Source: Lachnospiraceae bacterium (GTDB lineage Bacteria > Bacillota > Clostridia > Lachnospirales > Lachnospiraceae). Taken from it: 10,399 nucleotides of DNA. The translations under genes were made by a program, and so were the position numbers. A model generated the notes under the pieces. That model was not told the DNA's origin, did no database searches, and saw nothing but the letters and a program-made list of their open reading frames with translations. Shown piece after piece: positions 4,782 to 10,399 of the stretch. The stretch lies in contig JAJQIE010000326.1 of the NCBI GenBank assembly GCA_021199395.1, positions 1 to 10,399 of the forward strand, read 5' to 3'. How positions within the stretch are numbered: position 1 is the first letter of the stretch; every line of letters begins with the position of its first letter.

Positions 4782-7262
4782 TCACTCAATATCCGTATTC
4801 AGGTAGGAAATAAACCGGTTTCCTGCCGCCTCGAACAATTCCAGGCTGTCGTTTGGCCCATAATAATAGGTCTCCGTCTCTCCGGGATTGAGCAGAATTA
4901 GATTGCCATAATCATCATACCCTGTGATGATCACGCTTCCGGTCGTGGTCGCGGCAATGACAGCCTTTCCTTCGCTGACAAAATACAGCACCTGCTCCAG
5001 CGTACAGCCGGTCAGATCGACGACATCCTTTTGCAGCGCTGCCTCCAGCTCGTCCACGTCCATTGTACCAGTCTTAATAATATCCGGTATATTATCCAGG
5101 CTGATGCTTGCCTCGTCCTCCGTATTACCGCGCTCCCACACATATTCCTTCGCGTCATTGATTACCACGCCCACCATTTCATCCGCCCGGAGAATCGCCT
5201 CCACCGCAGTCGGCCAGCTGCTGTCAAGGCTGCCGCCCGCATATACATGATACAGCTTTTCCCTGTCCGTATTGCCCGGAATTTCAAGCGTTATACCGCC
5301 GCTGTCAGATGCAAATTTTCCCCTTACAATCTGAGGATTCTCGTCCGTAATCGTAGTACCGACGCGCAAAATAATCTCCGTCTGGTTGATCTCATCTACC
5401 TGTGTCGTGATACCATACTCTACATTATCTTCTGTATCTGTGCTGACAATCGTATCATTGGTCGTCTCCACATACTCGCCGTTTTCTTTTATCACGCGGG
5501 TCAGTGTCAGCATACTGTCCGCCTGCTCCACCGCAGTCACATAAGCGCCGGACGGCTCGTATTCCTTAATCGTCTCTCCGTCTTCACCGACAATCAGAAG
5601 CATATACATCGGAAACACCTCCGTTCCCTCGTCGGAGCTGTCAATATCGGAAAGCAGAGCCACGCCATAGACGAGATTTTCTCCCATATAGCATACCTGC
5701 CGAATCCGCTCATTCGATCCGCAGGTAATCTCACGCGTCTCACCAGTCTCAAAATCTATCGTATAAAGAGTCTGCGAATCATAGCGTTCTCCCTCGCCAA
5801 GCCAGCTGAAATAACGGTTTGACTCCGAGCTCGTGTAACACCCGTTATTGACGCCGGTAATCACGCTCTCATATTCACCGGTCGTCATGTCGATCCGGTA
5901 TACGATGCTTTCCAGTAAAATATAGCAGTCCTGCCCATCATCCGTAAGATAAGCAAGCGCGTCAATATCCAGCTTCAGACTGTCATACGCCTCCATTGTG
6001 CTCACAAACAGCAGCTCCTGCGAGGTAGCGGACGAATCCTCATAGTGATAAATTGCAATGCCATTTTCTCCCTCGTGGCTTCCCCGGTTCATATAGCCCG
6101 ACACGGCATACCATACATCCCCGGATTCATCCACCCGCAGGATTTTGATATTATTCTGGTCGTAGAAATCACGGTAATCCATGTCCTCATCCTGCGAAAA
6201 GCCAAAAATCCGTGTCAGCGTACCGCCATTGATTTCATACATCCACAGCTCGTTTTCCTGCACAAATGCCACAACCGTTTTCTCATCGTCAAACGCATAT
6301 TCCACATCGCTGTCCGTAATGCCAAGATTTATGCCGCTGTCTTCCAGAACAGCCCCGTCTGTATTAAAAATCTCATCCGTCGTCCGCGTAAAGTCCAGAA
6401 GATAAACCCGCGTATCCGTATATCGCAGACGATAAAACTCTTTCACATTGTATATGTTTGTGATGCCGTCCTCATCCACGGCAGATATACGGTAATACAG
6501 GACAAAGGAAGCCGTCGTGCCATTGATATCAACCAGGCTTGGGGTCGGCTTATAGTAAATCGACGGGTTCAGATCTCCCCACATCAGCTGTGCAACGGTA
6601 TCATGAATATCCATCGTTGCCAGCGTCTGACTTGTATCTGTCGTATCATCCGGCTCTACTACAACGCCCAGCGAGGTCTGATCTGTCTTATTGACACATT
6701 TTTCATAAAAACCGGTCACAAAGTCCAGATAAGAGTCCAGATGCAGACCATCCTCCAGCAGCAGCCTCGTATAAAAATAAATCACCCGCTCACCCGCGGA
6801 AATCTGGATTTTAAGAATGTATTCCTGATTCAAAAGCATCTGGTTCTGAATCGTCAGGGTAGCGTTCAGGTATCCATCCTCATCTTCTGTCAGATTGATC
6901 ACACTCGTATTTTCCAGCGATTCGCTTCCGTCCAGCGTCAGCACCTCATAGGAAACGCTTTCTATGTTGGACTCAAAAGGCTGAATCTGGATATCCAGCT
7001 CATGGCTCGCGTCGAGAATCGTCACCGTATCACGGATATAATTGACATCCATCTCTGACGCATAACCGTGCAGGCAGTTGTAATTGACGCCATCATCCTG
7101 CATATACACAAGCGGAAAAGACGAATCCGCCATTGCTTCGGATGTCGTTGGCGTCGTCTGGTTCAGTATCCGTCCAAAAACCAGCACCGCTATGACAAAT
7201 ATCAGCAGGAGGATCATCACATGAACGACCGCGCTCCTTACTGTCTTTAGTATATTTTGCAT
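4782..7262 (-). CDS. Large membrane-anchored extracellular protein, propeller-like, with C39-like C-terminus
   Basis: An 826-residue protein of unknown function. A basic N-terminus (MQNILKTVR) leads into a single membrane segment at about residues 11-30, and the rest is acidic and probably outside the cell. In the middle, strands of the type YRIDMTTGEYESVI, LYTIDFETGETREI and LWMYEINGGTLTRI recur, as in beta-propeller blades. The last 90 residues (TLEQVLYFVSEGKAVIA, then SVIITGYDDYGNLILLNPG) resemble the second half of C39-like cysteine peptidases, but Ser stands where the catalytic His of the GHavvitGYD pattern is expected and no partner Cys is evident, so it may be a non-catalytic relative. 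The ATG at 7262-7260 is chosen over a TTG 63 nt upstream because AGGAG lies 9 nt before it and the TTG falls within the promoter. It is transcribed alone. The domain reading is by eye and tentative. Confidence 0.85.
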   Translation of the reverse strand: MQNILKTVRSAVVHVMILLLIFVIAVLVFGRILNQTTPTTSEAMADSSFPLVYMQDDGVNYNCLHGYASEMDVNYIRDTVTILDASHELDIQIQPFESNIESVSYEVLTLDGSESLENTSVINLTEDEDGYLNATLTIQNQMLLNQEYILKIQISAGERVIYFYTRLLLEDGLHLDSYLDFVTGFYEKCVNKTDQTSLGVVVEPDDTTDTSQTLATMDIHDTVAQLMWGDLNPSIYYKPTPSLVDINGTTASFVLYYRISAVDEDGITNIYNVKEFYRLRYTDTRVYLLDFTRTTDEIFNTDGAVLEDSGINLGITDSDVEYAFDDEKTVVAFVQENELWMYEINGGTLTRIFGFSQDEDMDYRDFYDQNNIKILRVDESGDVWYAVSGYMNRGSHEGENGIAIYHYEDSSATSQELLFVSTMEAYDSLKLDIDALAYLTDDGQDCYILLESIVYRIDMTTGEYESVITGVNNGCYTSSESNRYFSWLGEGERYDSQTLYTIDFETGETREITCGSNERIRQVCYMGENLVYGVALLSDIDSSDEGTEVFPMYMLLIVGEDGETIKEYEPSGAYVTAVEQADSMLTLTRVIKENGEYVETTNDTIVSTDTEDNVEYGITTQVDEINQTEIILRVGTTITDENPQIVRGKFASDSGGITLEIPGNTDREKLYHVYAGGSLDSSWPTAVEAILRADEMVGVVINDAKEYVWERGNTEDEASISLDNIPDIIKTGTMDVDELEAALQKDVVDLTGCTLEQVLYFVSEGKAVIAATTTGSVIITGYDDYGNLILLNPGETETYYYGPNDSLELFEAAGNRFISYLNTDIE

Positions 7263-7296
7263 AAATCCCGTCTCCTGTTTCCATATATTCCACATC

Positions 7297-7325
7297 AGTA
7301 TACTATTCTGAATCCATTTGAACAA
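7297..7325 (-). promoter_or_regulatory. Promoter of the 826-residue protein gene
   Basis: On the minus strand there is -35 TTGTTC (7325-7320), a 17-bp spacer and -10 TATACT (7302-7297). The predicted start near 7290 leaves a short leader of about 28 nt with a good ribosome binding site before the ATG at 7262. Confidence 0.7.
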
Positions 7326-7475
7326 GCCTTTTCTTTGAATCCCGGAAAAAGCCTTTCCTTATGAATATCAAAAAGTCTTTCCTTGCGAATGTCAAAAAAC
7401 TTTCCCTGTGAATGTCAGAAAACCTTTCCTTGCGAATGCCGGAAAATATCTTTCTGAATATCAGTAAATATAATA
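7326..7475. repeat. Six imperfect direct repeats of about 24 nt
   Basis: A non-coding tandem array between two minus-strand genes. Each unit reads roughly CTTTCCTTGCGAATGTCAAA on the plus strand. The GAAT anchors fall at 7337, 7363, 7387, 7410, 7434 and 7456, that is steps of 26, 24, 23, 24 and 22 nt. The middle units are most alike and the outer ones diverge. There are no unique spacers between the units, so it is not a CRISPR array. It ends at the -35 box of the downstream gene and begins about 10 nt after the stop of the upstream one. Function unknown. Confidence 0.75.
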
Positions 7476-7485
7476 TCCGGATAAC

Positions 7486-8283
7486 CTACCGATAAAACCT
7501 GTGCCTTGTGCGCCGACGATGCATCTCCTGAAGCAGCATCACACGTATCAGGTCGTTATGCATCCTGTCTGCCCCATCCTTTCCTTTGTCGGAAGGAGGA
7601 ATATCTCCCAAATCGCCACCTGTCCCGGAGCATGCCGATACGGGGGCTACAGCCGCTTCCGCTATCTTCTCCTGAAGCGTGTAGAGGGTCGTATAATCCG
7701 GATATTCGTCATACATGGCGCTCCCCTCATATTCCATCCGGTCACACGCTTCCTCTATATAGGGAAGCAGCGTTTTTGCCGTCTCCGGATACATACCCTG
7801 AAGCATACGAAAATCACGCTCCGTCTGCATCTCTTCATCCAGGCTCATCTCTTCCGGAGCCCATTTTTGTTCAGTGTTTCTTCTATAATTAATGCTTCCA
7901 CTGCCAATATCTCCGACGCCATTATCTCTGGTGTCATTGTTTCTGGTACTAACATTTCTTAGACCATTACTTCTGGTACTGCTATTTCTGGTATTATTAT
8001 TCCATGCACTATTCCTGTCGTTGCTATTTTGGGCACTGTTGTTCCGGGCATTATTATTCTGAATATTAATTTTTTGAGCACCGCTGTCCTGAACATTATT
8101 TTTTCGAACATTATTGTCCTGAGCACTATTATTTTGAACAATGTTGTCCTGAGCATTGTTTTTTTGAGTATTATTTCTTTGAGCATTGTTGCTATAAGCA
8201 TTGTTATTATGAGCATTGTTGCTTTGAGCATTGTTGTTATAGCTGGTATTCCTGCTATTACTGCGACTGCTGAAATATCCCAT
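7486..8283 (-). CDS. Asn-rich five-residue-repeat protein with small C-terminal domain, unknown function
   Basis: A 265-residue protein in two parts. Residues 16-125 are about 22 tandem five-residue units of the type N-N-[AVT]-[QR]-x, with small or beta-branched residues at the third place and Q or R at the fourth. The units are most alike near the N-terminus and degrade towards residue 125, and one unit (91-94) is a residue short, shifting the phase. Residues about 143-210 look like an ordinary helical domain, rich in acidic and Tyr residues (MYPETAKTLLPYIEEACDRM, then YEGSAMYDEYPD), and the tail is basic (MHRRRTRHRFYR). No signal peptide or membrane segment is visible. The ATG at 8283 has GAGG 6 nt upstream. 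I do not recognise the gene; the conserved-looking part resembles small Clostridia proteins of unassigned function. Confidence 0.8.
   Translation of the reverse strand: MGYFSSRSNSRNTSYNNNAQSNNAHNNNAYSNNAQRNNTQKNNAQDNIVQNNSAQDNNVRKNNVQDSGAQKINIQNNNARNNSAQNSNDRNSAWNNNTRNSSTRSNGLRNVSTRNNDTRDNGVGDIGSGSINYRRNTEQKWAPEEMSLDEEMQTERDFRMLQGMYPETAKTLLPYIEEACDRMEYEGSAMYDEYPDYTTLYTLQEKIAEAAVAPVSACSGTGGDLGDIPPSDKGKDGADRMHNDLIRVMLLQEMHRRRTRHRFYR
7909..8238 (-). repeat. 15-bp in-frame coding repeats
   Basis: This is the DNA behind the five-residue repeats, with units on the minus strand near AACAATGCTCAAAGC. Because the period is a multiple of three, several other frames through this stretch stay open on both strands without being genes. 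Near-identical units at the 5' end point to recent slippage or unequal crossing-over. Confidence 0.8.
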
Positions 8284-8374
8284 GCCTTCCCTCGCATTAC
8301 GCCATCTTTACTCTATCCTATGCAGAAGGCAGGCCGTCGGTGCCAGAGCCGATATTTTTAATCCGGAATATTTC

Positions 8375-8403
8375 TGTACAAATCCAAAAAGCTGCGCTAT
8401 ACT
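8375..8403 (+). promoter_or_regulatory. Likely promoter of ybaK
   Basis: -35 TGTACA (8375-8380, weak, 4 of 6 matches), a 17-bp spacer and -10 TATACT (8398-8403). The predicted start is near 8410, about 33 nt before the ATG. The divergent gene on the minus strand must also have its promoter in 8284-8442, but no convincing one was found. Confidence 0.55.
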
Positions 8404-8442
8404 GTCAGCAATTCTCCATAATCAAATGAAAGGACTACCAGA

Positions 8443-8928
8443 ATGGCAAAACAGAAAGAAATCAAGACAAATGCCATGCGGATTCTTGACCGCATGAAGA
8501 TTCCATATACGTTCCAGACCTATGAATGTGATGAATTCATCGACGGTCAGCATGCCGCCGACCTGCTTGGGCTCCCGCATGAAATTGTATTCAAAACACT
8601 GGTCACAGAAAGCCCGGAACACGCCTGCTATGTATTCGCAATCCCGATCGACGCAGAGCTGGATCTGAAAAAAGCCGCAAAAGCAGCTTCCTGTAAGTCT
8701 CTTTCCATGCTCCATGTAAAGGACATCCAGAGTGTCACAGGCTATATCCGCGGCGGCTGCACAGCAATCGGCATGAAAAAGAATTATCCGGTTTTTATGG
8801 ACGCATCAGCGCTCCATTATGAAAAAATCGCCGTCAGCGGCGGAAAAATCGGGCTGCAGCTGGAGCTCACGCCCCAGGATTATGAAAAAGCCTGCCGGGC
8901 AGTATTCTGTGATGTAACGAGAGAATAA
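8443..8928 (+). CDS. ybaK: YbaK/EbsC-family Cys-tRNA(Pro) deacylase
   Basis: A 161-residue cytoplasmic editing enzyme, normal length for the family. YbaK hydrolyses Cys-tRNA(Pro), formed when prolyl-tRNA synthetase mischarges its tRNA with cysteine, and so protects translation accuracy. The sequence has the family start (KTNAMRILDRMKIPYTFQTY), the conserved lysine of the active site at K51 within IVFKTLV, and the glycine-rich loop at about 103-112, here GYIRGGCTAIG where E. coli YbaK has a GGISP version; the C/T-for-S/P change is common in Clostridia relatives as far as I recall. The ATG at 8443 follows AAAGGA by 8 nt. It stands as a single gene between divergent and riboswitch-controlled neighbours. 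The substrate among YbaK subfamilies (Cys-tRNA or another mischarged tRNA) is inferred. Confidence 0.92.
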   Translation: MAKQKEIKTNAMRILDRMKIPYTFQTYECDEFIDGQHAADLLGLPHEIVFKTLVTESPEHACYVFAIPIDAELDLKKAAKAASCKSLSMLHVKDIQSVTGYIRGGCTAIGMKKNYPVFMDASALHYEKIAVSGGKIGLQLELTPQDYEKACRAVFCDVTRE

Positions 8929-8978
8929 ACCGTCTGAATCCTATGAGCCTGTATTGCCTGAATTTTGTGATTTTGGGC

Positions 8979-9007
8979 TTGCATTTGTTTCCAGAGTATG
9001 CTATTTT
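8979..9007 (+). promoter_or_regulatory. Promoter of the riboswitch-controlled exporter gene
   Basis: -35 TTGCAT (8979-8984), a 17-bp spacer and -10 TATTTT (9002-9007), with TGC before the -10 box giving an extended -10. The predicted start near 9013 coincides with the first base pair of the aptamer. Confidence 0.65.
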
Positions 9008-9013
9008 AAAACG

Positions 9014-9182
9014 ACATGAGGGAGTAGTTGGCGCCCCTTTGGTGTTGCAAGTCAACATACTGATTTCATGAACGGATTCGTGCCATATCGGACAACGGAA
9101 CTCCCGGCAGACGGCGTCGGGCGTTTTGCTTTGCACGATTCTTCATGCAAATCTGGCTTGTATGAAATAACGAGACTCATGT
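9014..9182 (+). promoter_or_regulatory. yybP-ykoY-type manganese riboswitch aptamer
   Basis: The closing stem P1 is ACATGAG (9014-9020) with CTCATGT (9176-9182). Directly after the 5' strand comes GGAGTAG (9021-9027), and before the 3' strand comes ACGAGACT (9170-9177), the two conserved loop segments that form the Mn2+ site in this class (GGGAGUAG and GCAAGAC/GCGAGAC). A 9-bp hairpin (9142-9150 with 9158-9166) sits immediately before the second segment, as in other members, and GGCAGACGGCG at about 9108-9118 resembles known long versions. The downstream gene belongs to UPF0016, a common partner of this riboswitch. Mn2+ binding would stabilise P1 and switch the gene on. Confidence 0.85.
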
Positions 9183-9221
9183 ATGGTACGATCATTTTGC
9201 TGCCATACATGGTCTTTTTTT
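9178..9221 (+). terminator. Riboswitch expression platform: intrinsic terminator
   Basis: CATGTATGG (9178-9186) pairs perfectly with CCATACATG (9203-9211), followed by GTC and a run of seven T (9215-9221). The left arm shares five bases (9178-9182) with the 3' strand of the aptamer P1, so P1 and the terminator exclude each other. Ligand binding would hold P1 and allow read-through into the exporter gene. Confidence 0.88.
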
Positions 9222-9250
9222 GTGGGCAGCACACACAAAGGAGGAGTTTT

Positions 9251-9940
9251 ATGAGTTCTACGCTACTGTTTTTCCAGATTCTTTTCACTATGTTTATCGC
9301 TGAGATGGGCGATAAAACGCAGCTGCTGATGATTGCCATGACCTCCCGGTATAAGCTCAGGGACATTATCATCGGCTCCGGCGCTTCCATTCTGGCGCTG
9401 AATGGTATCGCGGTCTGTCTGGGCGCTCTGATCAGCCAGTTTATTCCCACCTGGCTGATTAAGATCATTGCCGCTCTCGCTTTCTTTTATTTTGCGTGGA
9501 CTACGCTGAATAAGGTCGATGAGGGGGAGGAAGATACGCACAAAAAGGAAAGCAGGTTTCCTGTCCTGACGGTTTTCGGTACGTTTTTCATCGCGGAGCT
9601 TGGAGACAAAACACAGCTGACCGCCATTACATTTGCGGCAAACGAGGGCGCGCAGCACGCCGTGCTCATCTGGCTGGCGTGCTCCATCGGCCTGTTTGCC
9701 GCTGACCTGATCGGTATGCTTGTCGGGCATCTGATCCAGAGCAAAATGCCGGAGGGCTTTCTGGATAAGCTGGCTTTCGTTATCTTTGCGGTGTTTGGCG
9801 TCACTACCCTGAAGGATGGAGCCGCTCTGCTGGCAGGCGGATGGACGCCATGGGTGATCGCGCTCTGCGCGGCTGCGCTGTTCGCCGTTCTCTGTGTCTG
9901 TACATGGAAAAAACGCCATAAGGATGTCTGTCAGAGCTGA
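9251..9940 (+). CDS. UPF0016/GDT1-family (TMEM165-like) manganese exporter
   Basis: A 229-residue inner-membrane protein with two homologous halves, each carrying the family signature E-x-G-D-K-T: E18-M-G-D-K-T23 and E116-L-G-D-K-T121, on the first membrane helix of each half. About six membrane helices are visible, with a charged loop at about 87-103 joining the halves and a basic C-terminus (WKKRHKD). Members of the family move Mn2+ or Ca2+ across membranes; bacterial ones export manganese. The ATG at 9251 has GGAGG 5-9 nt upstream; an open frame reaches 61 codons further back, but that stretch is the riboswitch and cannot be coding. The riboswitch and terminator upstream argue for induction by excess manganese. 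It meets rarA tail to tail, 26 nt apart. Confidence 0.92.
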   Translation: MSSTLLFFQILFTMFIAEMGDKTQLLMIAMTSRYKLRDIIIGSGASILALNGIAVCLGALISQFIPTWLIKIIAALAFFYFAWTTLNKVDEGEEDTHKKESRFPVLTVFGTFFIAELGDKTQLTAITFAANEGAQHAVLIWLACSIGLFAADLIGMLVGHLIQSKMPEGFLDKLAFVIFAVFGVTTLKDGAALLAGGWTPWVIALCAAALFAVLCVCTWKKRHKDVCQS

Positions 9941-9966
9941 CACGAAATCTCCACTGCACAGCGCCG

Positions 9967-10399
9967 TCATTCACGAATCCACTTCAGATATTGCCGGATG
10001 GTCTGCTCATACCCGTTTTCGGAGGGCTCGTAAAACGTCCGGTCTTTCAGTGCATCCGGCAGATACTGCTGACGCGAAAAATGCTTTGGATAATCGTGCG
10101 CGTACTCATAGCCGACCCCATGCCCCAGCTTTGCCGCACCTTTGTAGTGCGCGTCCTGCAGATGGGGCGGGACGGCGGCGGGCGTTTCTTTTACTGCTTC
10201 CATTGCTTCAAATATCGCGTTGGTCACGGAATTGCTTTTCGGGGCGCAGGCGACATACAGGGCAGCCTGCGCCAGAATCAGCTGCGCCTCTGGCATCCCG
10301 ACGCGCTCCACCGCCTGCGAAGCGGCGACCGCCACCTGCAATGCCTGAGGATCCGCGTTTCCAACGTCTTCAGAGGCGCAGATCATAATCCTGCGGGCA
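9967..10399 (-). CDS. rarA: RarA (MgsA/WRNIP1 family) AAA+ ATPase, C-terminal part
   Basis: The visible 143 residues are the C-terminal end of replication-associated recombination protein A, a clamp-loader-like AAA+ ATPase acting at stalled replication forks; the ATPase domain lies beyond the right edge (full proteins are about 440 residues). Family sequences seen in order: ARRIMICASEDVGNADP, then VGMPEAQLILAQAALYVACA, PKSNSV, PHLQDAHYKGAAKLGHGVGY, DYPKHFSRQQYLPD and FYEPSENGYE, belonging to the tetramerisation and C-terminal domain. The frame continues to the window edge without a stop, so the internal Met at 10386 is not the start. It ends in TGA (9969-9967). No terminator was found in the 26 nt between the two converging genes. 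Confidence 0.93.
   Translation of the reverse strand, partial: ARRIMICASEDVGNADPQALQVAVAASQAVERVGMPEAQLILAQAALYVACAPKSNSVTNAIFEAMEAVKETPAAVPPHLQDAHYKGAAKLGHGVGYEYAHDYPKHFSRQQYLPDALKDRTFYEPSENGYEQTIRQYLKWIRE

Noticed and set aside
4565..4789. Small minus-strand gene of 74 codons after the 826-residue protein
   Set aside because: It starts with TTG overlapping the upstream stop, has no ribosome binding site, no recognisable domain and runs through a DnaA box.
5031..7058. Long plus-strand frames opposite the 826-residue protein gene
   Set aside because: They are antisense shadows without ribosome binding sites or recognisable domains; the minus-strand frame has promoter, ribosome binding site and protein-like composition.
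7263..7325. TTG start adding 21 residues to the 826-residue protein
   Set aside because: The extension covers the -35 and -10 boxes of the likely promoter and lacks a ribosome binding site, while the ATG at 7262 has AGGAG at good spacing.
7326..7475. CRISPR array
   Set aside because: Units of about 24 nt follow one another directly and vary in sequence; there are no unique spacers and no cas genes.
7909..8238. Classic pentapeptide-repeat (A-[DN]-L-x-x) beta-helix protein
   Set aside because: The central Leu/Phe of that family is missing; the units are Asn-rich with A/V/T followed by Q/R.
7959..8361. Genes in other frames through the Asn-rich repeat
   Set aside because: A 15-bp repeat keeps several frames open on both strands; only the 7486-8283 frame continues into a non-repetitive domain and has a sensible ribosome binding site.
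9068..9250. N-terminal extension of the UPF0016 protein
   Set aside because: This stretch is the riboswitch aptamer and terminator, and a perfect ribosome binding site precedes the ATG at 9251.

Overview
The window looks like chromosomal DNA of a low-to-mid GC Gram-positive Clostridia member, most likely a gut-type Lachnospiraceae relative. This is inferred from the strong AGGAGG-type ribosome binding sites, the TTGACA/TATAAT-type promoters with 17-bp spacers, the CUT1 sugar transporter with its LacI regulator and no ATPase gene alongside, the YbaK/EbsC and UPF0016 proteins, and a Lachnospiraceae-like large anchored extracellular protein. Genus was not determined.

Layout. Positions 1-4278 are a sugar-uptake locus read on the minus strand in this order: lacI-type regulator (4278-3301, with its own promoter and a terminator right behind its stop), a structured regulatory region (3013-3300), an extracellular solute-binding protein (3012-1756), an intergenic hairpin region, a MalF-type permease (1616-711) and a MalG-type permease (718 to beyond the left edge). 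Three sites sharing the core GGAANCCGTTCC lie in the solute-binding-protein and lacI promoter regions; they are good candidates for the operators of the local LacI protein, implying repression of the transporter and autorepression.

Positions 4279-4781 are non-coding: the lacI promoter and operator on the left, then an AT-rich stretch with three exact DnaA boxes (TGTGGATAA) within 72 bp. Positions 4782-7262 encode an 826-residue membrane-anchored protein with propeller-like repeats and a degenerate C39-peptidase-like C-terminus, preceded by its own promoter. Upstream of that is a six-copy, roughly 24-nt minisatellite (7326-7475), then a gene (8283-7486) whose N-terminal half is an Asn-rich five-residue tandem repeat and whose C-terminal half looks like an ordinary small domain.

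On the plus strand are ybaK (8443-8928), which edits mischarged tRNA, and then a yybP-ykoY-type manganese riboswitch with a terminator (9014-9221) controlling a UPF0016/GDT1-family cation exporter (9251-9940). The convergent C-terminal part of rarA (9967 to the right edge) closes the window.

No wholly new system is evident. The most unusual parts are the dense palindromes in front of the solute-binding-protein gene, the DnaA-box cluster outside any recognisable origin context, the apparent absence of a lipobox in the solute-binding protein, and the two adjacent fast-evolving repeat tracts.
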